Source: Paenibacillus woosongensis (GTDB lineage: Bacteria; Bacillota; Bacilli; Paenibacillales; Paenibacillaceae). From it: 64,000 bases of DNA. The DNA is taken from assembly GCF_030122845.1 (NCBI RefSeq), contig NZ_CP126084.1:992001-1056000 (forward strand), written 5' to 3'. The position numbers and the translations under genes were made by a program. This document shows positions 27,942 through 36,053 of this stretch, one piece after another. Numbering within the stretch: the stretch's first letter is position 1; each line of letters begins with the position of its first letter. The notes beneath the pieces were generated by a model. The model ran no database searches, was not told where the DNA came from, and saw only the letters and a program-made list of their open reading frames with translations.

Positions 27942-28793
27942 TCACTCCCCGCCCGTGGCAACGGGGTTATCCGCGTACGAAATCCAATCGCTCCAGCTTC
28001 CCGCATACAACCGAACATTGGAATAGCCGAGCGAGTGAAGCGCTACGATGTTCGGGCAAGCGCTAACGCCGGAGCCGCAGTAGACGATAACCTCGCGTCC
28101 GGCATCTAGAGCATCAATCACTTCGGATAAACCGGCTCGGCGCTGTTCTACGGACGTCCATTTTCCTTCGGCGTCCAGGTTGTTCTTCCAGAAAGCGTTG
28201 ATCGCGCTGGGGATATGTCCTGCTTTGGCATCGATGGGCTCGGTCTGCCCAAGATACCGGGGGGCTTCGCGAGAATCGACCAATAGCACATCAGGACTGC
28301 CGATCGCACTGCGGACATCGTCCACATCGGCGATCCATTCATTACGTACCGCAGGCTGGAAGGACGAAGGGATGACCACGCGCTGATCGGCAGTGACGGG
28401 GTAGCCGTCTTGTTGCCATGCCGAGAATCCCTCATCCATGACATACACCTGGTCATGGCCGAGCCAGCGCAGCAGCAGCCAGAGTCTGGAGGCGTTCATG
28501 CCTCCCTGGTCGTCATAAGCAACGACGATACTGTCATTGTTGATGCCGGCCTGGCTGAGGCGCTTCGCGAGAATGTCCGGGTCAGGCAGCGGATGCCGGC
28601 CCCCATGCTCGCGGGCGGGAGCGGAAAGGTCGCTCTCCAAATCGAGGTAGACTGCGCCGGGAATATGGGACTTTGCATAAGCCGCCCTGCCGGCCTCTGG
28701 GGCTCCGAGTTGAAACCGGCAATCGGCGATGACCATATTGGGTTCGTACATGCGGGCGAGAAGCCATTTTTTCGATACGAGTGGATTTGACAT
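27942..28793 (-). CDS. Sulfurtransferase, two rhodanese domains (SseA type)
   Basis: 283-residue thiosulfate/3-mercaptopyruvate sulfurtransferase with an inactive N-terminal rhodanese domain (about 8-130: VIADCRFQLG, GGRHPLPDP, AYDDQGGMNASRLWLLL) and an active C-terminal one (about 155-280). The active-site loop reads VYCGSGVSAC, with the persulfide-forming Cys after VY. The loop CGSGVSA is the form found in mercaptopyruvate/thiosulfate transferases of bacteria; which donor is used cannot be decided. GAAGGGAG lies ahead of ATG 28793. The small gene at 28818 is directly upstream on the same strand, suggesting a two-gene unit. Confidence 0.92.
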   Translation of the reverse strand: MSNPLVSKKWLLARMYEPNMVIADCRFQLGAPEAGRAAYAKSHIPGAVYLDLESDLSAPAREHGGRHPLPDPDILAKRLSQAGINNDSIVVAYDDQGGMNASRLWLLLRWLGHDQVYVMDEGFSAWQQDGYPVTADQRVVIPSSFQPAVRNEWIADVDDVRSAIGSPDVLLVDSREAPRYLGQTEPIDAKAGHIPSAINAFWKNNLDAEGKWTSVEQRRAGLSEVIDALDAGREVIVYCGSGVSACPNIVALHSLGYSNVRLYAGSWSDWISYADNPVATGGE

Positions 28794-28817
28794 AGTATTG
28801 CACTCCCTTCAAACAAT

Positions 28818-29030
28818 TTATTTCTTCAACTCAAAAAACTGGCAGCTGCTGCGGTTATGGTAGGCAAGATCGCTGACACTGGATTGCGTAATCACGGTAT
28901 CTTCGGTAAGGCGGATAATAATCGATCCCGATTCAATGAGGTGGTTGTCGCGAAAGACGCGAATACGGAGCCCTTGCTCCAGGGCCATTTGCAAATCATG
29001 CTCAGTAATAAGGCGTCTAATCGTTGGCAT
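28818..29030 (-). CDS. Small hypothetical protein upstream of sulfurtransferase
   Basis: Not recognised. 70 residues with alternating beta-like stretches (RIRVFRDNHLIESGSIIIRLTEDTVITQSS), suggestive of a small beta-barrel; the C-terminus is CQFFELKK. The start is ATG 29030, eleven bases after AAGGAGG; the TTG at 29051 overlaps that ribosome binding site and is unlikely. It is 24 bp ahead of the sulfurtransferase gene. Confidence 0.7.
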   Translation of the reverse strand: MPTIRRLITEHDLQMALEQGLRIRVFRDNHLIESGSIIIRLTEDTVITQSSVSDLAYHNRSSCQFFELKK

Positions 29031-29215
29031 ATGGATTCCAACCTCCTTCAAGCAGAACGGTCCTGCTCATTTACTTGTACCTGTTTCTTTTGACTTCTCT
29101 ATTGTAGAGACAAGAGCCCAGCCGTGACAAGCGACTACCCCATATATTATAGAAAAGAGTTCTAGGGCAACGAGCAGTGGGCCAATGCCCATCGTTTCTA
29201 TAAGGAGGAAGGGGG

Positions 29216-29845
29216 ATGGGAAGGGCGAGATGGCGGGGAAGAAGCGGAGGCTGCGAGTGTGGTTGCGGGTGCGCGGGTTCCAACAATTTCAAGATTAATG
29301 CGAATGTACTGCAAAAAACGGCAGCAAGCATGCTGCCATTCTATAGCGCCGTCGCGACAAGTAAAAGGTTTGCCACCCTGTGGAGCAGGGCAGTCGTCAC
29401 GGCGAACCTGAAATGGATGGAAAAGCTGCTTGCCTCGGTTGCTCCGCACGCGGCCAGACAGGGCCTTGGCACGAACGGTATCGGCTATTTTGTGGATGTT
29501 GGCTTTCCAAGACTGGTGTATACGAACGGCACGACAATTCCGCCGGGAACCGTGCAATTCGTGTTCGATCCGAAGGTTCATCAGGCGATAGCTCAAGCAG
29601 TACTGCCGTTATACCGCAGACTTGCCTGCGATAGAACCTTTGCTTGCAAGCTGGCCATCGCGATTCGGCGCGGCAATCGACGGCTCGTGAATGTGCTTGT
29701 GCGCAGCAGGGTGCATACGGCGGCTTTGAAGGCGGTCAAAATAGAGGATGAGGGTATCGCATTATCCTTTCATTATCCGTTCAGCAAATTCAAGTATCGG
29801 AATCTGTTGTTTGGCGAAAGGTTTTTTAAGCGCAGAAGGCGATGA
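29216..29845 (+). CDS. Hypothetical basic protein with Cys/Gly-rich N-terminus
   Basis: Not recognised. 209 residues, strongly basic (Arg/Lys-rich C-terminus ends FFKRRRR). The N-terminus has a C-x-C-x-C-x-C cluster within GGCECGCGCAGS (residues 12-23). Two related-looking segments rich in Ala, Arg and Leu (about 30-75 and 125-165) hint at an internal repeat: VLQKTAASMLPFYSAVATSKRF against AIAQAVLPLYRRLACDRTF. No signal peptide or membrane helix. GGAGGAAGGGGG precedes ATG 29216. The basic, Gly/Cys-rich make-up would suit a spore or DNA-associated protein, but this is a guess. Confidence 0.75.
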   Translation: MGRARWRGRSGGCECGCGCAGSNNFKINANVLQKTAASMLPFYSAVATSKRFATLWSRAVVTANLKWMEKLLASVAPHAARQGLGTNGIGYFVDVGFPRLVYTNGTTIPPGTVQFVFDPKVHQAIAQAVLPLYRRLACDRTFACKLAIAIRRGNRRLVNVLVRSRVHTAALKAVKIEDEGIALSFHYPFSKFKYRNLLFGERFFKRRRR

Positions 29846-29910
29846 AGGAGAGTTACAAGGAAATTAGCCGACTAGTGAGAGCGAAGCTCTAGCGTAGAAC
29901 CCTTATCTAA

Positions 29911-29946
29911 AAAAAGAGCGCATGCAGAAGCATGCGCCTTATTTTT
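29911..29946. terminator. Bidirectional terminator between convergent genes
   Basis: GCGCATGC, loop AGAA, GCATGCGC, with an A-run on the left and a TTATTTTT run on the right. It can serve both the plus-strand gene ending at 29845 and tdk on the minus strand. Confidence 0.88.
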
Positions 29947-30516
29947 CTATAACGGAGGATTGCGGTGACATTTCCGGCATACCGGATAATACAATTCATT
30001 GCCGCCGATCTGAATTTGCTCTCCCGTATAAACGGGTTTCCCGTTCTCGACGCGCAGGTTCATCGTGGCTTTGCGCTCGCAGAACCAGCAGATCGTCTTC
30101 ATTTCTTCTATTTTATCCGCATAAATAAGCATGAGCCTGCTGCCCTCGAACAACTGATTCTGGAAATCGTTCTTGAGGCCGAAGCCCATCACCGGGACAT
30201 CCAACTCATCCACGATACGGACAAACTGCTCGATGTTGTACTTGTTCAAAAATTGACACTCGTCCACGAGTACGCAATAGGGCCGGGGTTCCTGTCGGCT
30301 GACCATGCCGAAGATGTCGGTATCGTCCCTGATTGGGATCGCTGGCCTGCGGAGGCCAATGCGTGAGGAAATATAGCCCGCCTCGTCCCGGTTATCAAGT
30401 GCCGAAGTGAAGATCATCACCGGCTTGTTCTGTTCCTCGTAATTATGCGCCACCTTCAGAATCTCAATCGATTTGCCGCTGTTCATCGCCCCGTATTTAA
30501 AAAATAGCTGTGCCAT
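29947..30516 (-). CDS. tdk: Thymidine kinase
   Basis: Salvage enzyme phosphorylating thymidine with ATP, 189 residues, normal for the type II family. P-loop GAMNSGKS (about 9-16), lid/Walker [10 protein letters not shown], thymidine-binding [19 protein letters not shown], and two Cys pairs for zinc (CWFC, and CRKCH near the C-terminus). AAGGGGCG stands ahead of ATG 30516. It starts 35 bp after the fabH stop, so it is probably cotranscribed with fabH. Confidence 0.96.
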   Translation of the reverse strand: MAQLFFKYGAMNSGKSIEILKVAHNYEEQNKPVMIFTSALDNRDEAGYISSRIGLRRPAIPIRDDTDIFGMVSRQEPRPYCVLVDECQFLNKYNIEQFVRIVDELDVPVMGFGLKNDFQNQLFEGSRLMLIYADKIEEMKTICWFCERKATMNLRVENGKPVYTGEQIQIGGNELYYPVCRKCHRNPPL

Positions 30517-30550
30517 TGCTGCGCCCCTTCTCTAGTTGTTCATCTAGCTA

Positions 30551-31552
30551 TTATATAGCGGGCACGCCCCAGCGCACAATGAGTCCGGCATGAGTCAGGC
30601 CGCTGCCGAAGCCGTAAATGAGCAGCCGGTCCCCGGTCTTCAATTGGCCGGCGTCGATTCCCGCCTGCAGGGCGAGCGGGATGGAGGCAGAAGAGGTATT
30701 GCCCATAAGCTGCACGCTTTGCAGTGTTTTGCCCAGGGGAATATTCGCTTTCTCACAGATGGACTCAATCATGCGCAAATTGGCACTGTGCGGGATGAAC
30801 CAATCGATTTCCTCCCGGCTTAGATCAGCTTGCCCCAGCAGCTCCTCAATGCCGGCGGTTACGGTGCGTACGGCCCATTTGAACACTTCTTGCCCGTTCT
30901 GGACTATCCTTCCACGGCCTTCCAAAGGCAGGCCGTTCATCGTCTCAGAGAGTCCGGAACGATATACGCTGATTCCCCCGCTGCCCTGCGTCCCCATGAC
31001 GACGGCTTCAAAGCTGCCAGCAGAATCCGCATCGTCGCGCTCAACGAGAACTGCTCCTGCGCCGTCGCCAAACAAGATACATGTGCTGCGATCCGTGTAA
31101 TCCGTAATTTTGCTCATGGTCTCGCCAGCGACGACCAGCACCTTCTTATGCAGCCCTGCCGTGATCAGGCCATTGGCGAAATGAAGGGCATAGGAGAAGC
31201 CCGCGCATGTCGCATTAAGATCAACCGCTCCGGTGGCGGCCATGCCGAAGTGCTCCTGAATTCGGCACGCGACGCTGGGAAAAGAGTAATCGGGTGTCGT
31301 CGTGGCCACGAGAATCAGGTCGACGTCGTCCAACGTTTTGTTGTAAGTATCGCGCAGCTTCTCGACAGCCCGGATACAGAGATGGGAGGTAAATTCATGT
31401 TCATTAGTGATATGCCGTTTCTGGATTCCTGTCCGCTGGACGATCCACTCATCGCTGGTCTCGACCATTTTCTCGAGATCCTTGTTGGTTAAAATCCCCT
31501 CTGGGACATAGGTGCCGATGGCGGTAATCCTCGATTTGGATACAAACGTCAA
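30551..31552 (-). CDS. fabH: 3-oxoacyl-ACP synthase III
   Basis: Condensing enzyme starting fatty acid synthesis from acyl-CoA and malonyl-ACP, 333 residues. The Cys of the triad lies in LNATCAGFSYAL (about residue 110), the His in WFIPHSANLRMI and the Asn in LMGNTSSASIPLAL. TTG 31552 is taken as start because AAAGGAG lies eight bases ahead; the GTG at 31561 forms part of that ribosome binding site. A FapR-like operator lies about 100 bp upstream. FabH alone beside tdk, without fabF, suggests a second or stand-alone copy. Confidence 0.95.
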   Translation of the reverse strand: MTFVSKSRITAIGTYVPEGILTNKDLEKMVETSDEWIVQRTGIQKRHITNEHEFTSHLCIRAVEKLRDTYNKTLDDVDLILVATTTPDYSFPSVACRIQEHFGMAATGAVDLNATCAGFSYALHFANGLITAGLHKKVLVVAGETMSKITDYTDRSTCILFGDGAGAVLVERDDADSAGSFEAVVMGTQGSGGISVYRSGLSETMNGLPLEGRGRIVQNGQEVFKWAVRTVTAGIEELLGQADLSREEIDWFIPHSANLRMIESICEKANIPLGKTLQSVQLMGNTSSASIPLALQAGIDAGQLKTGDRLLIYGFGSGLTHAGLIVRWGVPAI

Positions 31553-31650
31553 AACAATCACTCCTTTATACGAGTATAGGTTTGTGAAAAAAAACAGGCG
31601 GTTATACCTTTTATGAAAATCTAAAATGTAGTCTGGTATTATTATCAGGT

Positions 31651-31669
31651 ATTAGTACCTGGTTATAAT
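31651..31669 (-). promoter_or_regulatory. FapR-like operator upstream of fabH
   Basis: ATTAGTACCTGGTTATAAT agrees with the FapR consensus ATTAGTACCTGGTACTAAT in 17 of 19 bases. FapR represses fatty-acid synthesis genes in Bacillus until malonyl-CoA rises, and fabH is a classic target. Confidence 0.75.
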
Positions 31670-31823
31670 ATAAATGACTTTAGCTCCGTTGTACAGCCTG
31701 TTTGTCAAATAATTCTTATTTATCTTTACGAAGGGAGCGTTGTCCGGATCCTAAGCTTAATGAATAGTTACGCGCTCCTGCAGATGTTATAATGAACTCT
31801 GAAAGGAGTGCATCAGTGAACTC

Positions 31824-33956
31824 ATGAAAACATTAGTATTGGCGGAGAAGCCGTCCGTAGCGCGGGAAATTGCGCGAGTGATGGGCTGCCGCGATAAGCA
31901 TAAGAGCCATTTGGAAGGACCGAAATACGTCGTGACCTGGGCGCTGGGCCATTTGGTCGGGTTAGCCGAGCCGGAGGATTATGACGCCAAATTTCGAACC
32001 TGGGCCTTGGAGGATCTGCCGATTTTGCCTGACAAAATGAAGCTGAAGGTGCTGCGGGAGAGCAGCCATCAGTTTAAGGCGGTGCAGCAGCTGATGAGAA
32101 GACAGGATATCCAATCCCTGATCATTGCGACGGATGCTGCGCGCGAAGGGGAACTGCTCGCCAGATGGATCATGGACATGGCCAAATGGAACAAGCCGTT
32201 TCAGCGGCTGTGGATTTCTTCGCAGACCGATAAAGCGATCAAGGAAGGCTTTGCGTCGCTTAAGCCGGGAAATCAATACGATCGGCTGTATCAGTCGGCA
32301 AGATGCCGGGCGGAAGCAGACTGGATGATCGGACTGAACGTGACCCGGGCGCTTACGACCAAATTCGGGTCACCGCTATCCGCGGGACGGGTGCAGACGC
32401 CGACGCTGGGTATGATTATGCAGCGGGAAAGGGAGATCCTCTCCTTCCGCTCGGAGGAATACAGCACGCTGCGCGCCGACCTGGGCTCGTTCGAAGCGGT
32501 ATGGCGGGGGGCGAATAACGATTCCCGGATTTTTGATCCGGAGAAGGTGAAGCAGCTTCAAGGGAAGCTCGATGGCCGCAGCGGTAAAATCGTAAAGCTG
32601 AAAAAGAGCGAGAAGAACGTTCCGCATCCTTTGGCTTATGATTTGACAGAGCTGCAGCGGGATGCAAACCGCCTGCTCGGGTTTTCCGCCAAGCAGACGT
32701 CCAATGTACTGCAGCGGCTGTACGAGCAGCATAAGCTCGTGACTTATCCGCGAACGGACTCGCGTTATTTGACGTCCGACATGCAGGATACGCTCAAGGA
32801 GAGACTGACGAGCGTGGCCGTCGGCCCATACGCTCCGCTGGCCAGAGCGCTGCTGCGCAAGCCGCTTCCTTTGAGCAAACGGATCATCGATGACAGCAAG
32901 GTCACCGATCATCACGCGATCATTCCGACGGAGCAGACGGTGCTGTTAAATACGCTTACTACAGAGGAGCGCAAATTGTACGATCTCATCGTAAGACGGT
33001 TCATCAGCCTGTTCTATCCGGCGGCCCGCTTCGATCAGGTCGCCGTTACTTTGGAGGTGGCCGGGGAGACTCTGCATGCCAAAGGCACGACGATGAAGGA
33101 CAGCGGCTGGCGGGCCGTCTATGACGGTCAGGCGGTTGACGAAGACGAGGAGGACGAGGATTCGCTGGAAGGCAGCGGCACGCTGCTTCCGGAGCTGAAG
33201 GAAGGCGAGAGTGTAACCGTGAAGCGCTGCCGTATTCAGGGCGGCCGCACACTGCCGCCGAAGCGGTACAGCGAAGCGGCTTTGCTCACGCAAATGGAGA
33301 AGCACGGTCTAGGCACGCCGGCGACCCGCGCGGATATTATCGAGAAGCTGGTCAGCTCGGATACGATTGAGCGGCAGGGCAACCTGCTGCATCCGACCGG
33401 CAAGGGCAAGCAGTTGATCGAGCTGGCCCCGAGCGATCTGCGCTCGCCGGACCTGACGGCGAAATGGGAGGCCGAGCTGGAGCGAATTGCTCGCGGGCAG
33501 GGCAAGCCAGGTCCGTTCCTGGAGGGAATCCGGGACATGGCCCAAGGGCTCGTATCCGGCGTGAAGAACAGCGAGGCGACCTACAAGCCGCATAACGTCT
33601 CCAACAGCCATTGCCCGGATTGCGGAACCCGCCTTCTGGAGAAGAAGACGGGGCGCGGGCTGATGCTCGTCTGCCCAAGCGAGGATTGCGGCTACCGCCG
33701 TTCTGGCGAGAAGCGTCTGTCCAACCGCCGTTGTCCACAGTGCCATAAGAAAATGGAATTGAAGGAGGGCAAAGCGGGGCGCTATGTTCAATGTCTGCCT
33801 TGCGGCATTACGGAAACGCTAGGCAATAATGATCCTAAACGCATGAACAAGCGGGAGGAGAAGCGGCTCGTAAGCCAGTACACGAAGAAGCAGGAATCCA
33901 TCGGCTCCAACCTGGGAGAACTGCTGAAGGCGGCCATGGAGAACAAGAACAAGTAA
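31824..33956 (+). CDS. topB: DNA topoisomerase III
   Basis: Type IA topoisomerase of 710 residues. Toprim domain at the N-terminus (KTLVLAEKPSVAREIA; DAAREGELLARWI with the metal-binding acidic residues), then the topoisomerase core with catalytic Tyr at about residue 308 in TYPRTDSRYL, and the QTPTLG and GTPATRADIIEKL motifs. The C-terminal 110 residues contain two Cys-pair zinc-ribbon-like units (CPDCGTRL...CPSEDCGY and CPQCHKKM...CLPCG). ATG 31824 is the only start in frame, although its AAAGGAG is unusually far away (15 bases). Confidence 0.96.
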   Translation: MKTLVLAEKPSVAREIARVMGCRDKHKSHLEGPKYVVTWALGHLVGLAEPEDYDAKFRTWALEDLPILPDKMKLKVLRESSHQFKAVQQLMRRQDIQSLIIATDAAREGELLARWIMDMAKWNKPFQRLWISSQTDKAIKEGFASLKPGNQYDRLYQSARCRAEADWMIGLNVTRALTTKFGSPLSAGRVQTPTLGMIMQREREILSFRSEEYSTLRADLGSFEAVWRGANNDSRIFDPEKVKQLQGKLDGRSGKIVKLKKSEKNVPHPLAYDLTELQRDANRLLGFSAKQTSNVLQRLYEQHKLVTYPRTDSRYLTSDMQDTLKERLTSVAVGPYAPLARALLRKPLPLSKRIIDDSKVTDHHAIIPTEQTVLLNTLTTEERKLYDLIVRRFISLFYPAARFDQVAVTLEVAGETLHAKGTTMKDSGWRAVYDGQAVDEDEEDEDSLEGSGTLLPELKEGESVTVKRCRIQGGRTLPPKRYSEAALLTQMEKHGLGTPATRADIIEKLVSSDTIERQGNLLHPTGKGKQLIELAPSDLRSPDLTAKWEAELERIARGQGKPGPFLEGIRDMAQGLVSGVKNSEATYKPHNVSNSHCPDCGTRLLEKKTGRGLMLVCPSEDCGYRRSGEKRLSNRRCPQCHKKMELKEGKAGRYVQCLPCGITETLGNNDPKRMNKREEKRLVSQYTKKQESIGSNLGELLKAAMENKNK

Positions 33957-34024
33957 GAACCTTACGCTAGCCTCCGCATAAAACGGCGGCATGCTCGGAA
34001 TCCTAAGAATGGGAGGTGATGAGC

Positions 34025-34156
34025 ATGCCCCATCACAAATCAACGAAAATTAAAGATCAGCAGAATAAATCCAGCATAATGGAAGAAGCAATAGAGCCTA
34101 AGTTGAAGAAGCAGGCGAAGAGGCCGCCCAGCTTAAACGAGGTCCCGAAGATGTGA
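34025..34156 (+). CDS. Small basic hypothetical protein (43 aa)
   Basis: Not recognised. A GGAGGTGAT ribosome binding site precedes ATG 34025, and the 43-residue product (starting MPHHKSTKIKDQQNKSS) is Lys-rich, like many small spore or nucleoid proteins of bacilli. In the two other frames the DNA downstream also gives protein-like sequence (EEAAQLKRGPEDVKQ, then QQSFNQNSFAAFLYEQAHKA up to 34254), so the gene could be the first part of a longer one broken by frameshifts. Confidence 0.45.
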   Translation: MPHHKSTKIKDQQNKSSIMEEAIEPKLKKQAKRPPSLNEVPKM

Positions 34157-34260
34157 AGCAGATGTGGAGCTGGTTGTTTTCTTGCAAAACATGCAGCAGT
34201 CTTTCAATCAGAACAGTTTCGCAGCTTTTCTATACGAGCAGGCACATAAAGCTTAAGTAG

Positions 34261-34285
34261 AGCTCCCCTAGAGGGAGCCTTTTGT
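34261..34285 (+). terminator. Rho-independent terminator
   Basis: GCTCCC, a short loop and GGGAGC followed by CTTTTG. It closes the topB/small-gene unit. Confidence 0.75.
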
Positions 34286-34360
34286 ATTTTTTCGGTTAGC
34301 GTTATAATAGAGGTAAGGGAAACAAGTTGCCAAAGTCAGACGAAGATGGGGGCGGTGAGC

Positions 34361-34624
34361 ATGAGATCCGGGCTGCTGCTCTGGTTTCTTGTCATTAATG
34401 TAGTTTCGTACCTGGTGATGGCCGACGATAAACGCCGTGCCCGTCAGAGGCGCGATCGGATTCCTGAGCGGACATTGTTTCTCTTGGCAGCCATCGGGGG
34501 TTCGCTCGGTGTGCTGACGGCCATGAACGTGAAGCGGCACAAAACGAAGCATGCCAGCTTCCGGGTCGGCATTCCGCTGTTGCTGTTGCTGAATGCGGTG
34601 CTGCTGGGTTATTTTTTATTCTAA
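34361..34624 (+). CDS. DUF1294-family small membrane protein
   Basis: 87 residues. Two hydrophobic segments flank the conserved core of the DUF1294 (YsdA-like) family: NVVSYLVMADDKRRARQR and RIPERTLFLLAAIGGSLG, then K-H-K-T-K-H. Function of the family is unknown. ATG 34361 is chosen because GGGGGCGGTGAG precedes it and the family begins at this residue; ATG 34346 lies upstream of that site. Confidence 0.85.
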   Translation: MRSGLLLWFLVINVVSYLVMADDKRRARQRRDRIPERTLFLLAAIGGSLGVLTAMNVKRHKTKHASFRVGIPLLLLLNAVLLGYFLF

Positions 34625-34706
34625 GGGTTATTTAATTTAAGTAGAGTTTATTGCACGATCTCGCTTCACTTGTAATTATTAACTAGACAAGGAGAGGTGC
34701 TGACTT

Positions 34707-35141
34707 ATGTTATTTAACAAAATCGTTGCAGCTTATGATGGTTCGAAGGCGGCTACCAAGGCGCTGGATAAAGCGATTGAACTGGTGAAATTATCGCCGG
34801 AGGCCACCCTTGAAGTACTGCATGTGTTTGATTTTCCGCGTTTCTACGTTGCGGAGGGCTACGCTCCCGTACCTGCTTCTGTGAACCAGGATTTCTATGA
34901 ACTGGCGGAGAAGACGGCGGAGGAAGCAAGGAACCGCCTGCAAGCCGCAGGCGTGAAGGGCAAGGTTGAATTAATTCAGGGAGCACCGGCTGAAGTTATT
35001 CTGGATTACGTGAAGAAGCATAATAACGACCTTATCATCATCGGCAGCCGCGGCCTCGGAGGAATCCGCGAATTCGTGCTTGGCAGCGTCAGCCATAATG
35101 TTGTTCAGCATGCCCAGGTGCCTGTGATGGTGGTTAAATAA
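34707..35141 (+). CDS. Universal stress protein (UspA family)
   Basis: 144-residue cytoplasmic protein. It opens with the Usp strand FNKIVAAYDGSKAA, has PEATLEVLHVFDFP and closes with the nucleotide-binding G-2x-G-9x-G-S/T pattern GSRGLGGIREFVLGSVS followed by HNVVQHAQVPVMVVK, as in ATP-binding Usp proteins. AAGGAGAGG lies ahead of ATG 34707. It stands alone, with a terminator 12 bases after the stop. Confidence 0.93.
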   Translation: MLFNKIVAAYDGSKAATKALDKAIELVKLSPEATLEVLHVFDFPRFYVAEGYAPVPASVNQDFYELAEKTAEEARNRLQAAGVKGKVELIQGAPAEVILDYVKKHNNDLIIIGSRGLGGIREFVLGSVSHNVVQHAQVPVMVVK

Positions 35142-35153
35142 GTATATATGGAG

Positions 35154-35186
35154 AGAGTGTCCTTAGTGGTAGGGGCACTCTTTTTT
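35154..35186 (+). terminator. Rho-independent terminator after the Usp gene
   Basis: AGAGTGTCC and GGGGCACTCT pair around a nine-base loop and run into TTTTTT. Confidence 0.88.
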
Positions 35187-35320
35187 GTTTAGCAACTGAG
35201 ATATGATTCTGACAATGAAGAGCCTTATGTACTTTGAAGCTCGTTAGTTGCTAGTTTCATGTTTAGGCGCTTAATAGTGGAAATTGACGATTGCAATTTG
35301 CCTAGCTAGCTCGGTGCTAA

Positions 35321-35510
35321 CGCTAACGGACACAGAAGGCGCTATTTGTCCAAAATGCAGGGGGGTTGTGGAGCTAACGGACACAGGAGAAGCTATATCG
35401 TTAAAAAGTTCAATTATCGGATAGGTTTTTGGTAAATAAGGTCTTCTGTGTCCGTTAGCAAGACTATTTTGGCCAAAGAGGGCAAATAGCGAATCTCTTG
35501 TCCGTTAGCG
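35321..35510. repeat. TAACGGACA repeat element, copy A
   Basis: About 190 bp with four copies of a motif close to GCTAACGGACACAGAAG: two forward (35321, 35373) and two inverted (ending 35459 and 35510). The same arrangement with almost the same spacing recurs at 58923-59109. It contains no ORF and could fold into a large cruciform. Confidence 0.8.
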
Positions 35511-35611
35511 ATTAACCAAAGGGACCTAGTAAGCGAATCTCGCAACGTGATTGTCAAAGTGGGACAAAGCAAACCCATCTATTCGCCGATCCAGCGGGTT
35601 GGATAATGCCA
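35511..35611. other. Gene-free stretch before the purine operon control region
   Basis: I see no gene, repeat or motif here; it links repeat copy A to the PurR-like boxes. Confidence 0.4.
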
Positions 35612-35655
35612 AAAAACGAACATTCCCTTTTACAGTATTATTAATGTTCGTGTTT
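35612..35655 (+). promoter_or_regulatory. PurR-like operator (two inverted PurBoxes)
   Basis: AAAAACGAACATT and AATGTTCGTGTTT are inverted and separated by 18 bases, which fits the paired PurBox arrangement (core CGAAC) bound by Bacillus-type PurR, just upstream of the promoter. Confidence 0.75.
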
Positions 35656-35658
35656 GAG

Positions 35659-35688
35659 TTGACATGAGCTATCCGGGATTGTTACACT
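35659..35688 (+). promoter_or_regulatory. Probable sigma-A promoter of the purine operon
   Basis: TTGACA (35659-35664) and TACACT (35683-35688) are 18 bases apart, about 50 bases ahead of the riboswitch. Confidence 0.65.
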
Positions 35689-35737
35689 GATAGAGGACGG
35701 GGGAGAAGCCGTCAATATGTTTTGAACTTGTTGTGAA

Positions 35738-35804
35738 CTCGTATAAATCCGGGGATATGGCCCGGAAGTCTCTACCTGAAAACCGTAAATTTTCGGACTA
35801 CGAG
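35738..35804 (+). promoter_or_regulatory. Guanine riboswitch aptamer
   Basis: Contains the conserved purine aptamer strings: P1 strands CTCGTA (35738) and TACGAG (ending 35804), ATATGG, CTACC, CCGTAAA and GGACTA. The C in GGACTA marks guanine/hypoxanthine rather than adenine specificity. It controls the purE-D operon 250 bases downstream. Confidence 0.93.
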
Positions 35805-35806
35805 CG

Positions 35807-35952
35807 GAATACATCTATTTTTGTTTGATCGCAGAATGTTAGAGCTGATCAGCTCTATGATTTGGATATTTACGTTCTGTATTGAGATGTATTCACTCGT
35901 GGTCCGGGAATCTGTAAATACTTGTTATTTCCAGAATGTTCCGGACTTTTTT
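35807..35952 (+). terminator. Riboswitch expression platform: antiterminator and terminator
   Basis: The terminator pairs GTCCGG (35902-35907) with CCGGAC (35941-35946) and ends in TTTTTT. The antiterminator pairs CGGACTACGAG (35794-35804) with CTCGTGGTCCG (35896-35906), so it competes with both P1 and the terminator. It is extended by GAATACATCT (35807-35816) with AGATGTATTC (35885-35894), an inner nine-pair helix (35831-35839 with 35872-35880), and the palindrome AGAGCTGATCAGCTCT. Guanine binding should therefore favour termination. Confidence 0.85.
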
Positions 35953-36053
35953 AATGGGCTTAGCTGCTATAGCCGGAGCAAGAGGGAATAAACGCATAGA
36001 AAATGACCAGTTAGAAGTAACCAAATATTTGGATTGAAGGAGTGGGACGAGGC

